A DNA stretch of 64,000 nt from Acanthamoeba sp. SK_2022b (Eukaryota; Discosea; Longamoebia; Acanthamoebidae): assembly GCA_027943245.1 (NCBI GenBank), contig JANDJZ010000017.1, forward strand, positions 124,001-188,000. The letters run 5' to 3'. Positions 20,544-28,823 of the stretch are shown here, one piece after another (positions within the stretch are counted from its first letter, which is position 1; the number at the start of each line of letters is the position of its first letter). The notes beneath the pieces are model-generated. The model made no database searches, had not been told where the DNA came from, and saw only the letters and a list, made by a program, of their open reading frames with translations. The position numbers were made by a program, and so were the translations under genes.

Positions 20544-21108
20544 ATGGTCACCTCTTGCTCCAGACACCCTGTCTGTTGTCCCTTGCCCAACCCATCTGTG
20601 ATGGATTTGCTGATAAATGAGAGTGGTCAAGAGAAGCCACAAAGACGAGAGCATGCGTGTAGTGGCTGCAAGCGAAAGCTTAAGATTTGCAATCAAGACC
20701 TATGCCCCCTCAAAAAGAAACGGAAGATTGACCGAGGTACAGAAAAAGAGAATAGATTTTTGATTAATTGATTGACTAATGTGTGTCTGCCACTACAGGC
20801 GTGCCAGCCACCAAGGCCATGCCTGCCACTGTGGGTGCGCCCACCACCGAGGGTGTCCCTGCTGCCAAAGGTGTGCCTGTTGGTGCGCCCACCACTGCAC
20901 AAGCACCTGCTGCTGCCAAGGGTGTGCCTGTCAGTGTGCCCACTGCCAAGGGTGTGCCTGCCACCAAGGGTGCAGCTGCTGCTGCAGGTGTACCTGCCGC
21001 CGAGGGTGTGCCTGCCGCTGAGGGTGTGCTCGCCACCGAGGGTGTGCCTGCCACTGAGAGGTCATGTGTGGCAGATCAAGCTGCAGCAGCACGAAGGAAA
21101 AAACAAAG
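20544..21108 (+). CDS. piggyBac transposase, N-terminal exons (proposed)
   Basis: Exon 1 (20544-20736) encodes a Cys/His and Lys-rich stretch (HACSGCKRKLKICNQ, LKKKRKIDR) that could hold a nuclear signal. A 62-base intron with GT at 20737, a branch-like TTGACTAAT and CTACAG ending at 20798 joins it in frame to 20799-21108. That exon encodes repeats of the type GVPATE/GVPAAK and ends AAARRKKQ before a GTGAG donor at 21108. The connection from here to the catalytic exon at 21491 needs at least one more splice that I could not fix. N-terminal regions of piggyBac proteins vary widely, so this part rests on the splice signals and frame continuity. Confidence 0.5.
20799..21060 (+). repeat. Minisatellite coding GVPA(T/A)(E/K) repeats
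   Basis: Imperfect 15-18 base units of the form GGTGTGCCTGCCACCAAG are repeated more than a dozen times in the proposed second piggyBac exon. They give Pro/Ala-rich repeats. Confidence 0.75.
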
Positions 21109-21490
21109 TGAGACAGATGCATGATGGAGGGCAGAGAACGGATGGGCAGAGAACCAAGAGCCTCTTCCAGCGTTGGTGTTTGAGTGCGAGTGTGAGTGTG
21201 AGACATGTGAGTGTGAGGGGTTCTGTGATGGGGACTGTCAGTGCTCATGCCAGTGTGAGGGAGGGCATGAGTGTGAGAGCCTGGCAGTACCTGGGCCAAA
21301 GGGTGTCCCACCAGCAGCAGCAGAATCTTGACTTGAGCTCTTTCTACTCTTCATCCATGACTTCTTCCTGAACAGTGTTCTCCCTTGCTCAGCAGCACGG
21401 GCTGCAGAAAGGGAAGAGGCAAGACAAGCTGCATGACACCTGAGTGGGCAGGACCACAAGCGACCACACCATCGAGCAATTACCTTCAAC

Positions 21491-22774
21491 ATGCAAGCTC
21501 TCCTATGGTTCCTCTGCGTGTCTCTCATCATGGCGTTTGTACCACAGGCGAAGGAAGAGGATTACTGGCAAAGAGGAGATGATGTCAATGGGCACAGCTA
21601 CATTCAAAATGTGATGAGCAGAGAGGAGTACCACGAGATGAAGAAGTGCCTGCGAATCGATGTTGACAAGATGATCAAGGAACTAAATGTCAACTTTGCG
21701 CGCTACTGGACCCCGTACCGAGCTGTCGTGACAGACGAATCCCTAGTCCCAACAAAGGCACGCTGCAAGCACAAGGTCATCATCAAGAGGAAGCCCCACC
21801 CTGTGGGGGTGAAACTCTGGTCAGTGGTAGACGAGGCACAGTTCCTCTGCGCCCTCTTGATGTACAAGCATGGAGAAGAGAAGGAGAGTACCAAGGAGAC
21901 ACTCCTGCGGATGATTGGAAAGTTGCCAGCCCAGTGTAAGTTCATCATTCGAGCAGACTCCTACTTCAGTTCAGCAGAGGCTGCAGCTGCCCTGGATGAG
22001 CGAGGTCATTGGTTCACCCTCTCATGTTGGAAGGATCGGCATTCTGCTCTCTTTGGCCAGTTTCTGCACACCCACAGCACTCCTCCCAACGCCTGCTCCA
22101 CCCTATACCGTCGCTCACCGGTCACCAAGCGGGCAATGGCAGCAGTCAAGTTTCGGCATCAGAAAGAGGGCGGAGACAAGATTGTCAACTTCATCAGCAA
22201 TCTCTTCGATGGGCAGCATACCATGAGAAGGAGGAAAGGCGAAGAGATTCCTGAGATCGCCCATGACTACAACACGCACATGGGCTACGTCGACCAGCTT
22301 GATGCCGCCTGCCAGCAGTTTGCCTATCCACACAAGCTTGTGAACTGGAAGCATGCCCTGTTCTTCTGGATGATTGAGGCCACGATCCACAACTGTATGG
22401 TCATCTGGAATCATCTTCATCCAACAAAGCCAGAGAAGCTTGGTACCTTTCGACGGAAGCTGGCAGATGAGCTGCGACAGAAGGGGATTGGCGCTGAGCA
22501 ACCCATGCACCATCTCGTCTTGATGAAGACCAAGAGGAAGTGTGTGGTGTGCCGCCAGTGTGGTGTGCTCTCGAACACCACGCTCTGCTGCCCTGCCTGT
22601 GGCTACCGCTCCATCCACCGAGCCTGCTTCCGCGTCCTGCATCAGCCTCGGCTCACCTCAAAGGGAAGGCAACAGCTGCCCACTCAAGCCTTGGAGGGCG
22701 AGGGCGAGAGCAAGGGCAAGAGCGAGGGCGAGAGCGAGGGCAAGAGCGAGGGCGAGGGCGAGGGCGAGGGCGAG

Positions 22775-22806
<32 letters not shown>

Positions 22807-23197
22807 CAATGGTGAGGACGAGAGTGAAGGCGAGGGCGAGTGCACGTGCGAGTGTGAGTGCAAAGCTGAGGGCGAATGTGAGTGTGAGTGTGCGGGAGAG
22901 TGCGAGGGTGGCAAGGACAAGATGAAGGGCTACCTGAGCCAGGGCAAGGATGACGATGAAGACAAGGGCGACCTGGGCAGCAACGATGATGAGGGCGAAA
23001 TCCACCTGGATGGAAGGGAAAGTGAGGAAGAAGAGACTGATGACGATGATATCCTGGGCGAGTGGATGACCTGGCTGCCACCTTCACAGGGCACTGAGAG
23101 CCAGCCATCGCAGGCTGGAGCGACAACTGGCAGACCGACTGAAGGGAGCAAAGAGATGAGGATGATGGATGCACAATCGCCCCCCCGAAGAGAGTGA
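21491..23197 (+). CDS. piggyBac transposase, catalytic exon
   Basis: The frame has the DDE_Tnp_1_7 landmarks: YIQNVMSREEYHEM (about residue 38), AVVTDESLVPTK (first Asp, about 82), FIIRADSYFSS (second Asp, about 156) and HMGYVDQLDA (third Asp, about 268). A C-terminal cysteine-rich finger (CVVCRQCGVL..CCPACGYRS..C) follows, as in other piggyBac proteins, where it binds the ends. It then has a long Glu-Gly repeat encoded by GAGGGC hexamers and an acidic tail. The first residues are probably intron or the end of the preceding exon, since the family domain starts a little earlier. All three catalytic Asp are kept and there are no stops, so the enzyme could be active. Confidence 0.88.
22692..22812 (+). 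repeat. GAGGGC hexamer array inside the transposase gene
   Basis: A run of GAGGGC with occasional GAGAGC or AAGAGC units encodes alternating Glu-Gly. The array also opens long Ala-Arg frames in the other registers; those are by-products. Confidence 0.85.
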
Positions 23198-23254
23198 GGA
23201 CAAGGATGAGGAGACGTGCACTAGGAGGAGGGAGGCGTGAGAAGGAGATGAGCA

Positions 23255-23525
23255 GCGCAAGGAAGGAGGTGAGCGGCACGAGGAAGGAGGCGAGTGGTGC
23301 GAGGAAGGAGGCGAGTGGTGCGAGGAAGGAGGTGCGGGGAAGGAGGCGAGCGGCGCGAGGAAGGAGGCGAGCGGCATGGGAAGGAGGCGAGCAACACGAG
23401 GAAGGAGGTGCAGGGAAGGAGGCGAGCGGCGCGAGGAAGGAGGCGCAAGGAAGGAGGTGCAGGGAGGGAGGCAAGCATGGGAAGGAGGCGAGCGACGCGA
23501 GGAAGGAGGAGGCGAGCAGCGAGGA
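23255..23525 (+). repeat. Minisatellite, about 21-bp units, near the right piggyBac end
   Basis: Tandem variants of GAGGAAGGAGGCGAGCGGCG with shortened units intermixed. It lies downstream of the transposase stop and inside the element. It is non-coding in the transposase frame. Confidence 0.8.
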
Positions 23526-23691
23526 GCAAGGGGAGGGGGAAGGGCGTGATGAAGCCCAGCAGATCTGCTGCATCCTTATGGCGCCAGCTGCTACATGTCG
23601 ATTAAATGCTTACGCCTGCCTCGCCCGATGTTTTTTCGCTCTCCCTTCGCCTCCTCGTGTGCGTAATTTTCTTCGGGATTTGCGAAACGGA

Positions 23692-23796
23692 TCTTTGTTG
23701 CCAAGCTGCAGTCATCTTTTGTGTGGACACAATTCATGTTTTAGGTAAGTGGTCTTTTCTGCGGGTTTACGGGGGCGAGTGGTACCCTGCCCAAGC
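23692..23796 (-). repeat. piggyBac right terminal inverted repeat
   Basis: Inverted partner of 20428-20525. The outer 76 bases (23721-23796) are nearly identical to the left end and abut the TTAA at 23797. Confidence 0.9.
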
Positions 23797-23898
23797 TTAA
23801 AGCTTATGTTGTCACTTATATACTTGCAAACATAATGGTAAGAGAGAAGAACAGCATTGCGAATTGGACGCCGCCTCAACACCAGCAACTTTTACTTT

Positions 23899-24321
23899 AT
23901 GATCAACACTAACAAGCGGGTGAAGCTCGTAGAGCAGCTGACCCTGGCCGAGCAGGCGTACTATCAACGATTTGAGAAGTGCTGGCGCGACTACTTTGAC
24001 CAGCCGCCGGATGAATGGCTCAAGTTTCTGAAGCCTGGTGACAACACAGCCAACTCGATCAAGTCAATCAGCAAGATGGGCCACGGCGAACTACAGTCAA
24101 GCGCCCGGCAGATGATTCATGCACATGTGCTGATTGAGATCGCCCATTTCACTAAACTGCACATGCACTTTGTGAAGTTGCAACAGCACCTGACGGCCAT
24201 CATGGGCAACAATGTGCGGTGCCACAACATCATTCCGGGCAAGGACAAGAGTGACCTAGACCGCATCCGCGCGTACATTCGCAAAGAAGAGAAGGTGGCG
24301 GACACCGAGTACATCGAGTGA
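23899..24321 (+). CDS. Unknown viral-region protein, helical
   Basis: Start taken at ATG 23899 (MINTNKRVKLVEQLTLAEQ); a longer frame begins at 23857. The product is about 140 residues, charged and mostly helical (EQAYYQRFEKCWRDYFDQ, RIRAYIRKEEKVADTEYIE), with no transmembrane segment. It is followed within 75 bases by a membrane protein in the same orientation. Neither a family nor a role is recognised; a small virion component is possible from context. CpG content is normal and there are no breaks. Confidence 0.55.
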   Translation: MINTNKRVKLVEQLTLAEQAYYQRFEKCWRDYFDQPPDEWLKFLKPGDNTANSIKSISKMGHGELQSSARQMIHAHVLIEIAHFTKLHMHFVKLQQHLTAIMGNNVRCHNIIPGKDKSDLDRIRAYIRKEEKVADTEYIE

Positions 24322-24392
24322 ACACGAAATCAACATTAATATTTATGCTCAAAAAAAATGTAGGTGTTATTATACATATCTGTTTTCTTGTA

Positions 24393-24897
24393 ATGGTGAA
24401 GATAACAACTAACTGGGTAACCAGGGGCAAAGCATTGGGCGGCTCGGTCATCAATGATTATCAGCCAGTGCCACAACAACCTAAGCCTGCGCCAGCCTAT
24501 TCACCGCTCGCGGCAATTGAGGACGCGCCACCGAGTCAAGACATTGTGGAACTGCCCGAGGTCAAGATCACCAGAGATGTTCGGGCGAACAGGCCTTTAA
24601 ATGAAAATTACTCTGAGTACCCCGATGACAACATCGCATCCGATGATGATTATGATGTCACGCCGATGCCCGCACGAAGTCAGTTTGGAGTGGTTGAACG
24701 CCCCCCAACACCTGAGTGGGTCGCACAAGAGCAAGATCATTAAACAAGTCAACATCGGCGACTCCTTCCCTTCGTTCAACTACAAGGTGATTCTGGGTGG
24801 CGTGGCCGCGATCGGTCTCGTGTTTGTGCTTGGCAGCACCGGCCGTGGTGGATCAGCCCGTGCACCAGCAAAAAATAACTTTGAGTATTATTATTGA
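24393..24897 (+). pseudogene. Membrane protein with a frame change at a C6 run
   Basis: The ATG at 24393 follows an AT-rich promoter-like stretch (TTATTATACATATC). The first part is Pro/Asp-rich (PQQPKPAPAYSPLAAIEDAP). Near 24700, in a run of six C, the frame ends soon after (TAA at about 24741). The neighbouring frame continues as HKSKIIKQVNIGDSFP, a clear transmembrane helix (VILGGVAAIGLVFVLG) and a short tail FEYYY. One base more or fewer in the C run would make a single protein with a cytosolic Pro-rich part and one C-terminal membrane anchor. Alternatively these are two overlapping genes. Confidence 0.5.
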
Positions 24898-25195
24898 TAC
24901 GGCCCGTGCAAACTATTCAAGGTAAGCGTCCATTTCACCCAAGCACTCATTTATGTGTCCGTTGTCAGTAGTATATACATCATCAGTGCATTTTACCATA
25001 CTGTGCCAGACTTGTTATCGACTCAGCCGATACCATTGGGTGATGAGCCTGAACCTTAACTTGTTACAGTGGTGTAGGTATTAATTGAAAGAATGCTCTT
25101 CTCGGGCATTAATGTTCATTTTACCATATATATGGTGATTTGCTCTTAAAGCAGAAAACAGTGGAGACGTTTAAACGTCTTTTTTATGTAGCTTA
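24898..25195. other. Spacer between convergent genes
   Basis: No gene is seen. The spacer holds an ATATATAT stretch near 25125 and the palindrome at 25165-25180. Confidence 0.4.
25165..25185. terminator. Perfect 16-bp palindrome followed by a T run
   Basis: AGACGTTTAAACGTCT at 25165-25180 is a perfect inverted repeat and is followed by five more T. It lies between the 3' ends of the membrane-protein gene and the BTB gene. Hairpins at transcript ends are used for 3' processing in mimiviruses; a similar use here is inference. Confidence 0.5.
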
Positions 25196-26077
25196 TCAAA
25201 AGCGGTTCAGGTGAAATGACCAAACACGAGGAGCACTGTAGGACTCCGCCCCACATTTAGGTTCGGAAACTAAGTGGTAGCCAGCGAAACAGCCAAGAAG
25301 AGCAGGAACAAATTCGTTCCACCACCAGCTATCTTGGTCCAGCACCTCGGACTGGTAGCCGTGGCCCTCCATATCTTTCGAAGGGGACATCGCCGGCAGG
25401 GGTAGTTGGGGAATAATGTCCCACGGAGAACCTCGCACAGTGAATACTTCTTTTCCTGCTGCTACCATCCCTTTACGAGGGGTCCGGACACTAGGAGTGG
25501 TGGTGACGCGCAGGTAGATACTTCTTGGTTGGCCTTTCTCCACCGCGCCAGTCGTAAGCTTCTTCTCGAGTTCGGGCAGGCAGTAGAAGGCAGCCTCGCG
25601 CTTGAGCCGCTTCCTCAGTCTCTGGTCGAGGTCTTCCACGTCGAGGTCGCCGTCGTGCAGGTACTGAAGGACATACTTGAACAGCTCGCTGTCGCGGTCG
25701 ATAAAGACCCGGTCGTCGTCATCCTTCTTGAGCTCATGGCGCCCGCTGAACATGGCCGCGAGCATGGAGTCAGGCTCGCTCAGAAGAGTAGTCACGCTCG
25801 TGGTGAAGAAGACTCCCCCGACGTCGAGCTTGACCTTGGTGCTGGCCCGAACGCGCAGCTCCGAGGCAAACTTCAGCTTTTCTGCAAGGGCTGCTTCAGC
25901 TAGCTGGACCTGGCCCTCAAGGGTAGCGAGGTACTTCTCCTGCTTCTCAATTAGTCTGTCCGTGGCCTTCTGCTTTTCGGCTTTGGCCGCTTGCTCAGAC
26001 TCGATTTTTTTGTTGCGGTCTTGCAGCTGCTTGTACTGCTCCTGCAGCTTGGCTGCGGCGGCGAGGATGTCGTCCAT
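25196..26077 (-). CDS. BTB/T1 (KCTD-like) domain protein
   Basis: A 293-residue frame without introns. Residues 1-70 form a charged coiled coil (LQEQYKQLQDRNKK, RLIEKQEKYLATLEGQVQ). Residues about 81-172 are a K-channel tetramerisation-type BTB domain: KVKLDVGGVFFTTSVTTL, DSMLAAMFSG, DRVFIDRDSELFKYVLQYLHDG and EAAFYCLPEL. The rest is unassigned. Such proteins oligomerise and often act as adaptors for Cullin-3 ubiquitin ligases. They are abundant in Acanthamoeba and also occur in some giant viruses of amoebae. Here it lies between viral genes, is CpG-rich and intact. It is either a host gene caught in the element or a viral copy. Confidence 0.85.
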   Translation of the reverse strand: MDDILAAAAKLQEQYKQLQDRNKKIESEQAAKAEKQKATDRLIEKQEKYLATLEGQVQLAEAALAEKLKFASELRVRASTKVKLDVGGVFFTTSVTTLLSEPDSMLAAMFSGRHELKKDDDDRVFIDRDSELFKYVLQYLHDGDLDVEDLDQRLRKRLKREAAFYCLPELEKKLTTGAVEKGQPRSIYLRVTTTPSVRTPRKGMVAAGKEVFTVRGSPWDIIPQLPLPAMSPSKDMEGHGYQSEVLDQDSWWWNEFVPALLGCFAGYHLVSEPKCGAESYSAPRVWSFHLNRF

Positions 26078-26296
26078 GGGGTAGAAGTAAAAAGAATAAA
26101 AGGCGCAGTGTCAGAAATGAAGGTAACCGGCGTTTCCTTTGCCATAATTCCTGTTTTCCGAATTTTCGTGATTAATGCAAATACGCCAATAAGCCAGAAA
26201 TTAATGAATCATGTCTGATAAAATGATAATTTACTGGATACACACAAACATATTTTTTATGCACAATAAATATATCTACATTATTATACAAACACA

Positions 26297-26930
26297 ATGT
26301 TTGACAACCTGCCCTGCAATTACATCCTTTCGTTCTTTGGCAAGCCTGGAAGTGGCAAGTCACATTTGATCAAGTACTTTCTATCTCATGTCTATCAGCA
26401 AAAACTAATTGATGTGGTGGTCGTGTTCATGAATACCACCAACAACAGCTTCTATCAGGATGTGGTTGACCCCAAGTATGTGATGTGATACAGTGACAAT
26501 ACTTTGATCAAAGTGTGGCAGCAGGCACAGAAGATTGCAGGCTGGGGCAAGCAGATACTCTTGATTTTTGATGATATCCTTGGGAGCATCAACTTTGACG
26601 TGCAGATTTGGAATGAGATTGTGGCCAACCACAGACATAAAAATGTGTCAATTTTGATCGCATCCCAATCAATGACAAAGCTGCTGGTGTACATATGTGA
26701 CTACAGTAATCTTCTATCAAACTACACATCATGCTAGATGCAACGCGCATGTCAACTTCAGTGAGGACTTCAGAACGTTGCATGAGTTTATCAACTACAT
26801 GAATGTGTTGCCAAAGTACAAGCACGCATTCTTGTTCATCAACACCACCACAGCCGAGTGTGCAGCAAAGTACAAGATCATGCATGTACCACAAAAAATA
26901 AGTCAGTTCTTCTTCAGCAACTACATTTGA
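26297..26930 (+). pseudogene. Viral DNA-packaging ATPase (A32/FtsK-HerA type), broken
   Basis: The frame opens MFDNLPCNYILSFFGKPGSG with the Walker A motif GKPGSGKS. An in-frame TGA (26486) follows PKYVM, and the same frame continues to Walker B (ILLIFDDILG) and the sensor-like stretch NEIVANHRHKNVSILIASQS. Near 26690 a one-base shift moves the last part (VNFSEDFRTLHEFINYMN) to another frame. The spacing and the RH.NVS...SQS pattern are typical of packaging ATPases of Polintons, virophages and NCLDVs, which drive DNA into the capsid. It is one of the few hallmark genes here and supports the viral origin. CpG is scarce in this part. Confidence 0.8.
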
Positions 26931-27080
26931 TAATCATGTGCATTCTTTGTGTAAGGTATCCTTACATGAACGCCTACAGGTAGCCCACTGTGTAGTGAAT
27001 ACCTACATGTAGCTCCCTGCTGGACTACCTGCCAATAATATCTGCATGAGGAGGATGTCAACTGATTTTTTGCATGCAGA

Positions 27081-28177
27081 TCAGTACAACCAAATTTTGA
27101 TACATCCTTCCTTGCCATTGCCCCCAGCAGCGTTCTGATTGCCATATGCACCACCACCACCACAGCCCCATATAGTGGCATCGCTTGCACCTTTACCAGT
27201 TGTAGCATCTTTGTATGTGAAAGGAGTTCCACCACCTGGACCACCACCAGCGCTGCCTGTGCCAGATGCTGTTGTCATTCCACCATTTGAGTTAAGACCA
27301 CCATTTCCACCACGCTTTGCATTTGAAGCGTATGTCTGTCTGGCACTACCTAAGATGCCGCCCATGCCCCCCATTGCCACTGTTGACTGTTTGACCACCT
27401 TGCCTGCCATTTGTGGAGAGAAGAAGCCGACCATTTACATTAATTGTAGTGGCAGTTCCATTTGAGCTGCTTGAGCTGACCATGCCCCCTTGACCAAACA
27501 TACCAGTTGAATATTCAAGTTGCATACCAGGCACAACCTGCAAATCAGTAGCTACAAGTGCACCTGAGCCACCGCCACTGCCACCTGATTGATAATTGGC
27601 TGCGACTCCTGGATTGTAGAAGTCATATGTGGACAAGCCACCACCACCACCCCCAATTGCTTGAATCATATACATGCCAATTCCAACAAGTAGTATTTCA
27701 CCACTTGGCGCTGCAGCCATGACATCTTGCCAGGCAAGTCCACTTGGCGCAGCAGAATCAGTGACAAGCACCTGGCCATCTTCACCAACTGGAATTTGCG
27801 TGCTTTGCAAGCTGTCCACAGATATCAACACGCCCTTTGGCTCAGTGGGCAGCTCTGAAGGTATCTTGATGTTTGTCCATTTTGAGGTTGTAGTCAGCCC
27901 CAATAGTCAAAAACTGACTGGGTATGCCAGGCTCAAGCACAGTTACGTTGGTACCATCATGGGTGATGAGCTGTCCTGCGCTATCCAAGAGACTGCCAAC
28001 ATCAGTCCCACCACGACAGATAGTGCCATCATCAGCAATGGTTAAGCATTTTGGTAGGCATGCCGTCAGTATGTTCAGCCAGCCTGGCCACATGCAACGT
28101 TGTGAAAACATCAGAGAATTTGCATTGATTGTCAACTGTTGTAGTTGAAACCGCCCCAGTGGGAAAGCCAAGTACAA
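27081..28177 (-). pseudogene. Glycine-rich fibre or adhesin-like protein, two frameshifts
   Basis: Three minus-strand frames join in order: 28177-27842 (VGSLLDSAGQLITHDGTNVT, FLTIGADYNLKM), then 27903-27346 (GQVLVTDSAAPSGLAWQDV, IQAIGGGGGGLSTYD), then 27434-27081 (AKRGGNGGLNSNGG, GSAGGGPGGGTPFTYK). The frame changes fall at a GGGG run near 27902 and a G6 run near 27370. The glycine-rich tip after a repeat-containing shaft recalls tail-tip adhesins and fibres of amoebal viruses. It may be a second receptor-binding protein beside the one at 19173. Because both shifts are in G runs, sequencing error is a real alternative to decay. Confidence 0.6.
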
Positions 28178-28242
28178 GTGAATTCATCTGTCTATAATAG
28201 CACATACAAAAAAATAATCAATACAATATTATTGTTTTTTGA

Positions 28243-28428
28243 CTAGTTTCTATAACTCATGGCATTAATCCAGTCCTGCTGCTTTGGCAAGAGCGTTCGC
28301 CCAGTGAGTAGGATGTTCTTCACATCTTACTGAATAAAATGCCATTCCTTGGCGCTGAGCTTATCCATACACAGTTTACAGAAAATAGTATAGTAGGCAT
28401 CTTCCCTTGCTTTTTGAATTGCGTTCAT
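28243..28428 (-). pseudogene. Small unknown viral-region protein with an in-frame TAA
   Basis: ATG at 28428: MNAIQKAREDAYYTIFCKLC. The frame then reads MDKLSAKEWHFIQ, a TAA (28327-28329), and DVKNILLTGRTLLPKQQDW to TAG at 28243. About 61 codons. It has CxxC-like cysteines and a helix-rich profile. The product is unknown. An AT-rich leader (ATACAATTATACTATACAC) lies directly upstream on its strand. Confidence 0.4.
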
Positions 28429-28519
28429 TGTGAATTGTATAATATACAATTATACTATACACAACATAAATGTTTAAATCGAAAAAAACATGTCTGATTT
28501 GATATGATATTATACCACT

Positions 28520-28725
28520 TTAGTGCGCCTTGAACAGGACTCTCAACTCAATGATCGGGTCATTGTTTACATGTGGGCAACCTCTGGTTGATGTCTGGCC
28601 ACGGGCTGCACGCCATTCTTGGCTCCACTTCTTTGCCGCTTCCCTATTTTGGGCACAATATCTCTGCGATATGCCCTGATAGCTTCCATCCGCTCTTCAT
28701 CAGTTTGATACTTGACACGCACCAT
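28520..28725 (-). pseudogene. Small basic protein with 'YRR.Y..NRE' motif, one frameshift
   Basis: ATG at 28725: MVRVKYQTDEERMEAIRAYR. After a shift near 28660 the other frame continues YCAQNREAAKKWSQEWRAAR and ends PIIELRVLFKAH with TAA at 28520. The Y..NRE.. helix resembles the DNA-contact helix next to HNH or GIY-type nucleases in phages and protist viruses. Alone it would be a small DNA-binding protein. The function is inferred only from this pattern. Confidence 0.4.
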
Positions 28726-28823
28726 TATTAAGAATAGTATTATACTAATATATTAGCTTCTTTTATATATGTATATATTGTTTTAATTGGAAAAAATAAT
28801 ATAAATTTTTTGGTGGTTATATT

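Larger units (their letters stand above)
20424..23800 (+). mobile_element. piggyBac-family DNA transposon with inverted ends and TTAA flanks
   Basis: TTAA lies at 20424-20427 and again at 23797-23800. Immediately inside are inverted repeats: 20428-20503 and 23721-23796 match over 76 bases with two substitutions, beginning GCTTGGGCAGGGTACCACTC. After a short indel the match resumes (CTTGGCAACAAAG) to about 100 bases. The element is about 3.37 kb and encodes a piggyBac transposase in the plus orientation. It is inserted just downstream of the fibre gene, between viral genes. The near-identical ends point to a recent jump. Confidence 0.93.

Noticed and set aside
22542..23600. Long Ala-Arg, Ser-Pro and Arg-Arg frames over the piggyBac tail
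   Set aside because: They are other-frame readings of the GAGGGC hexamers and the 21-bp minisatellite.
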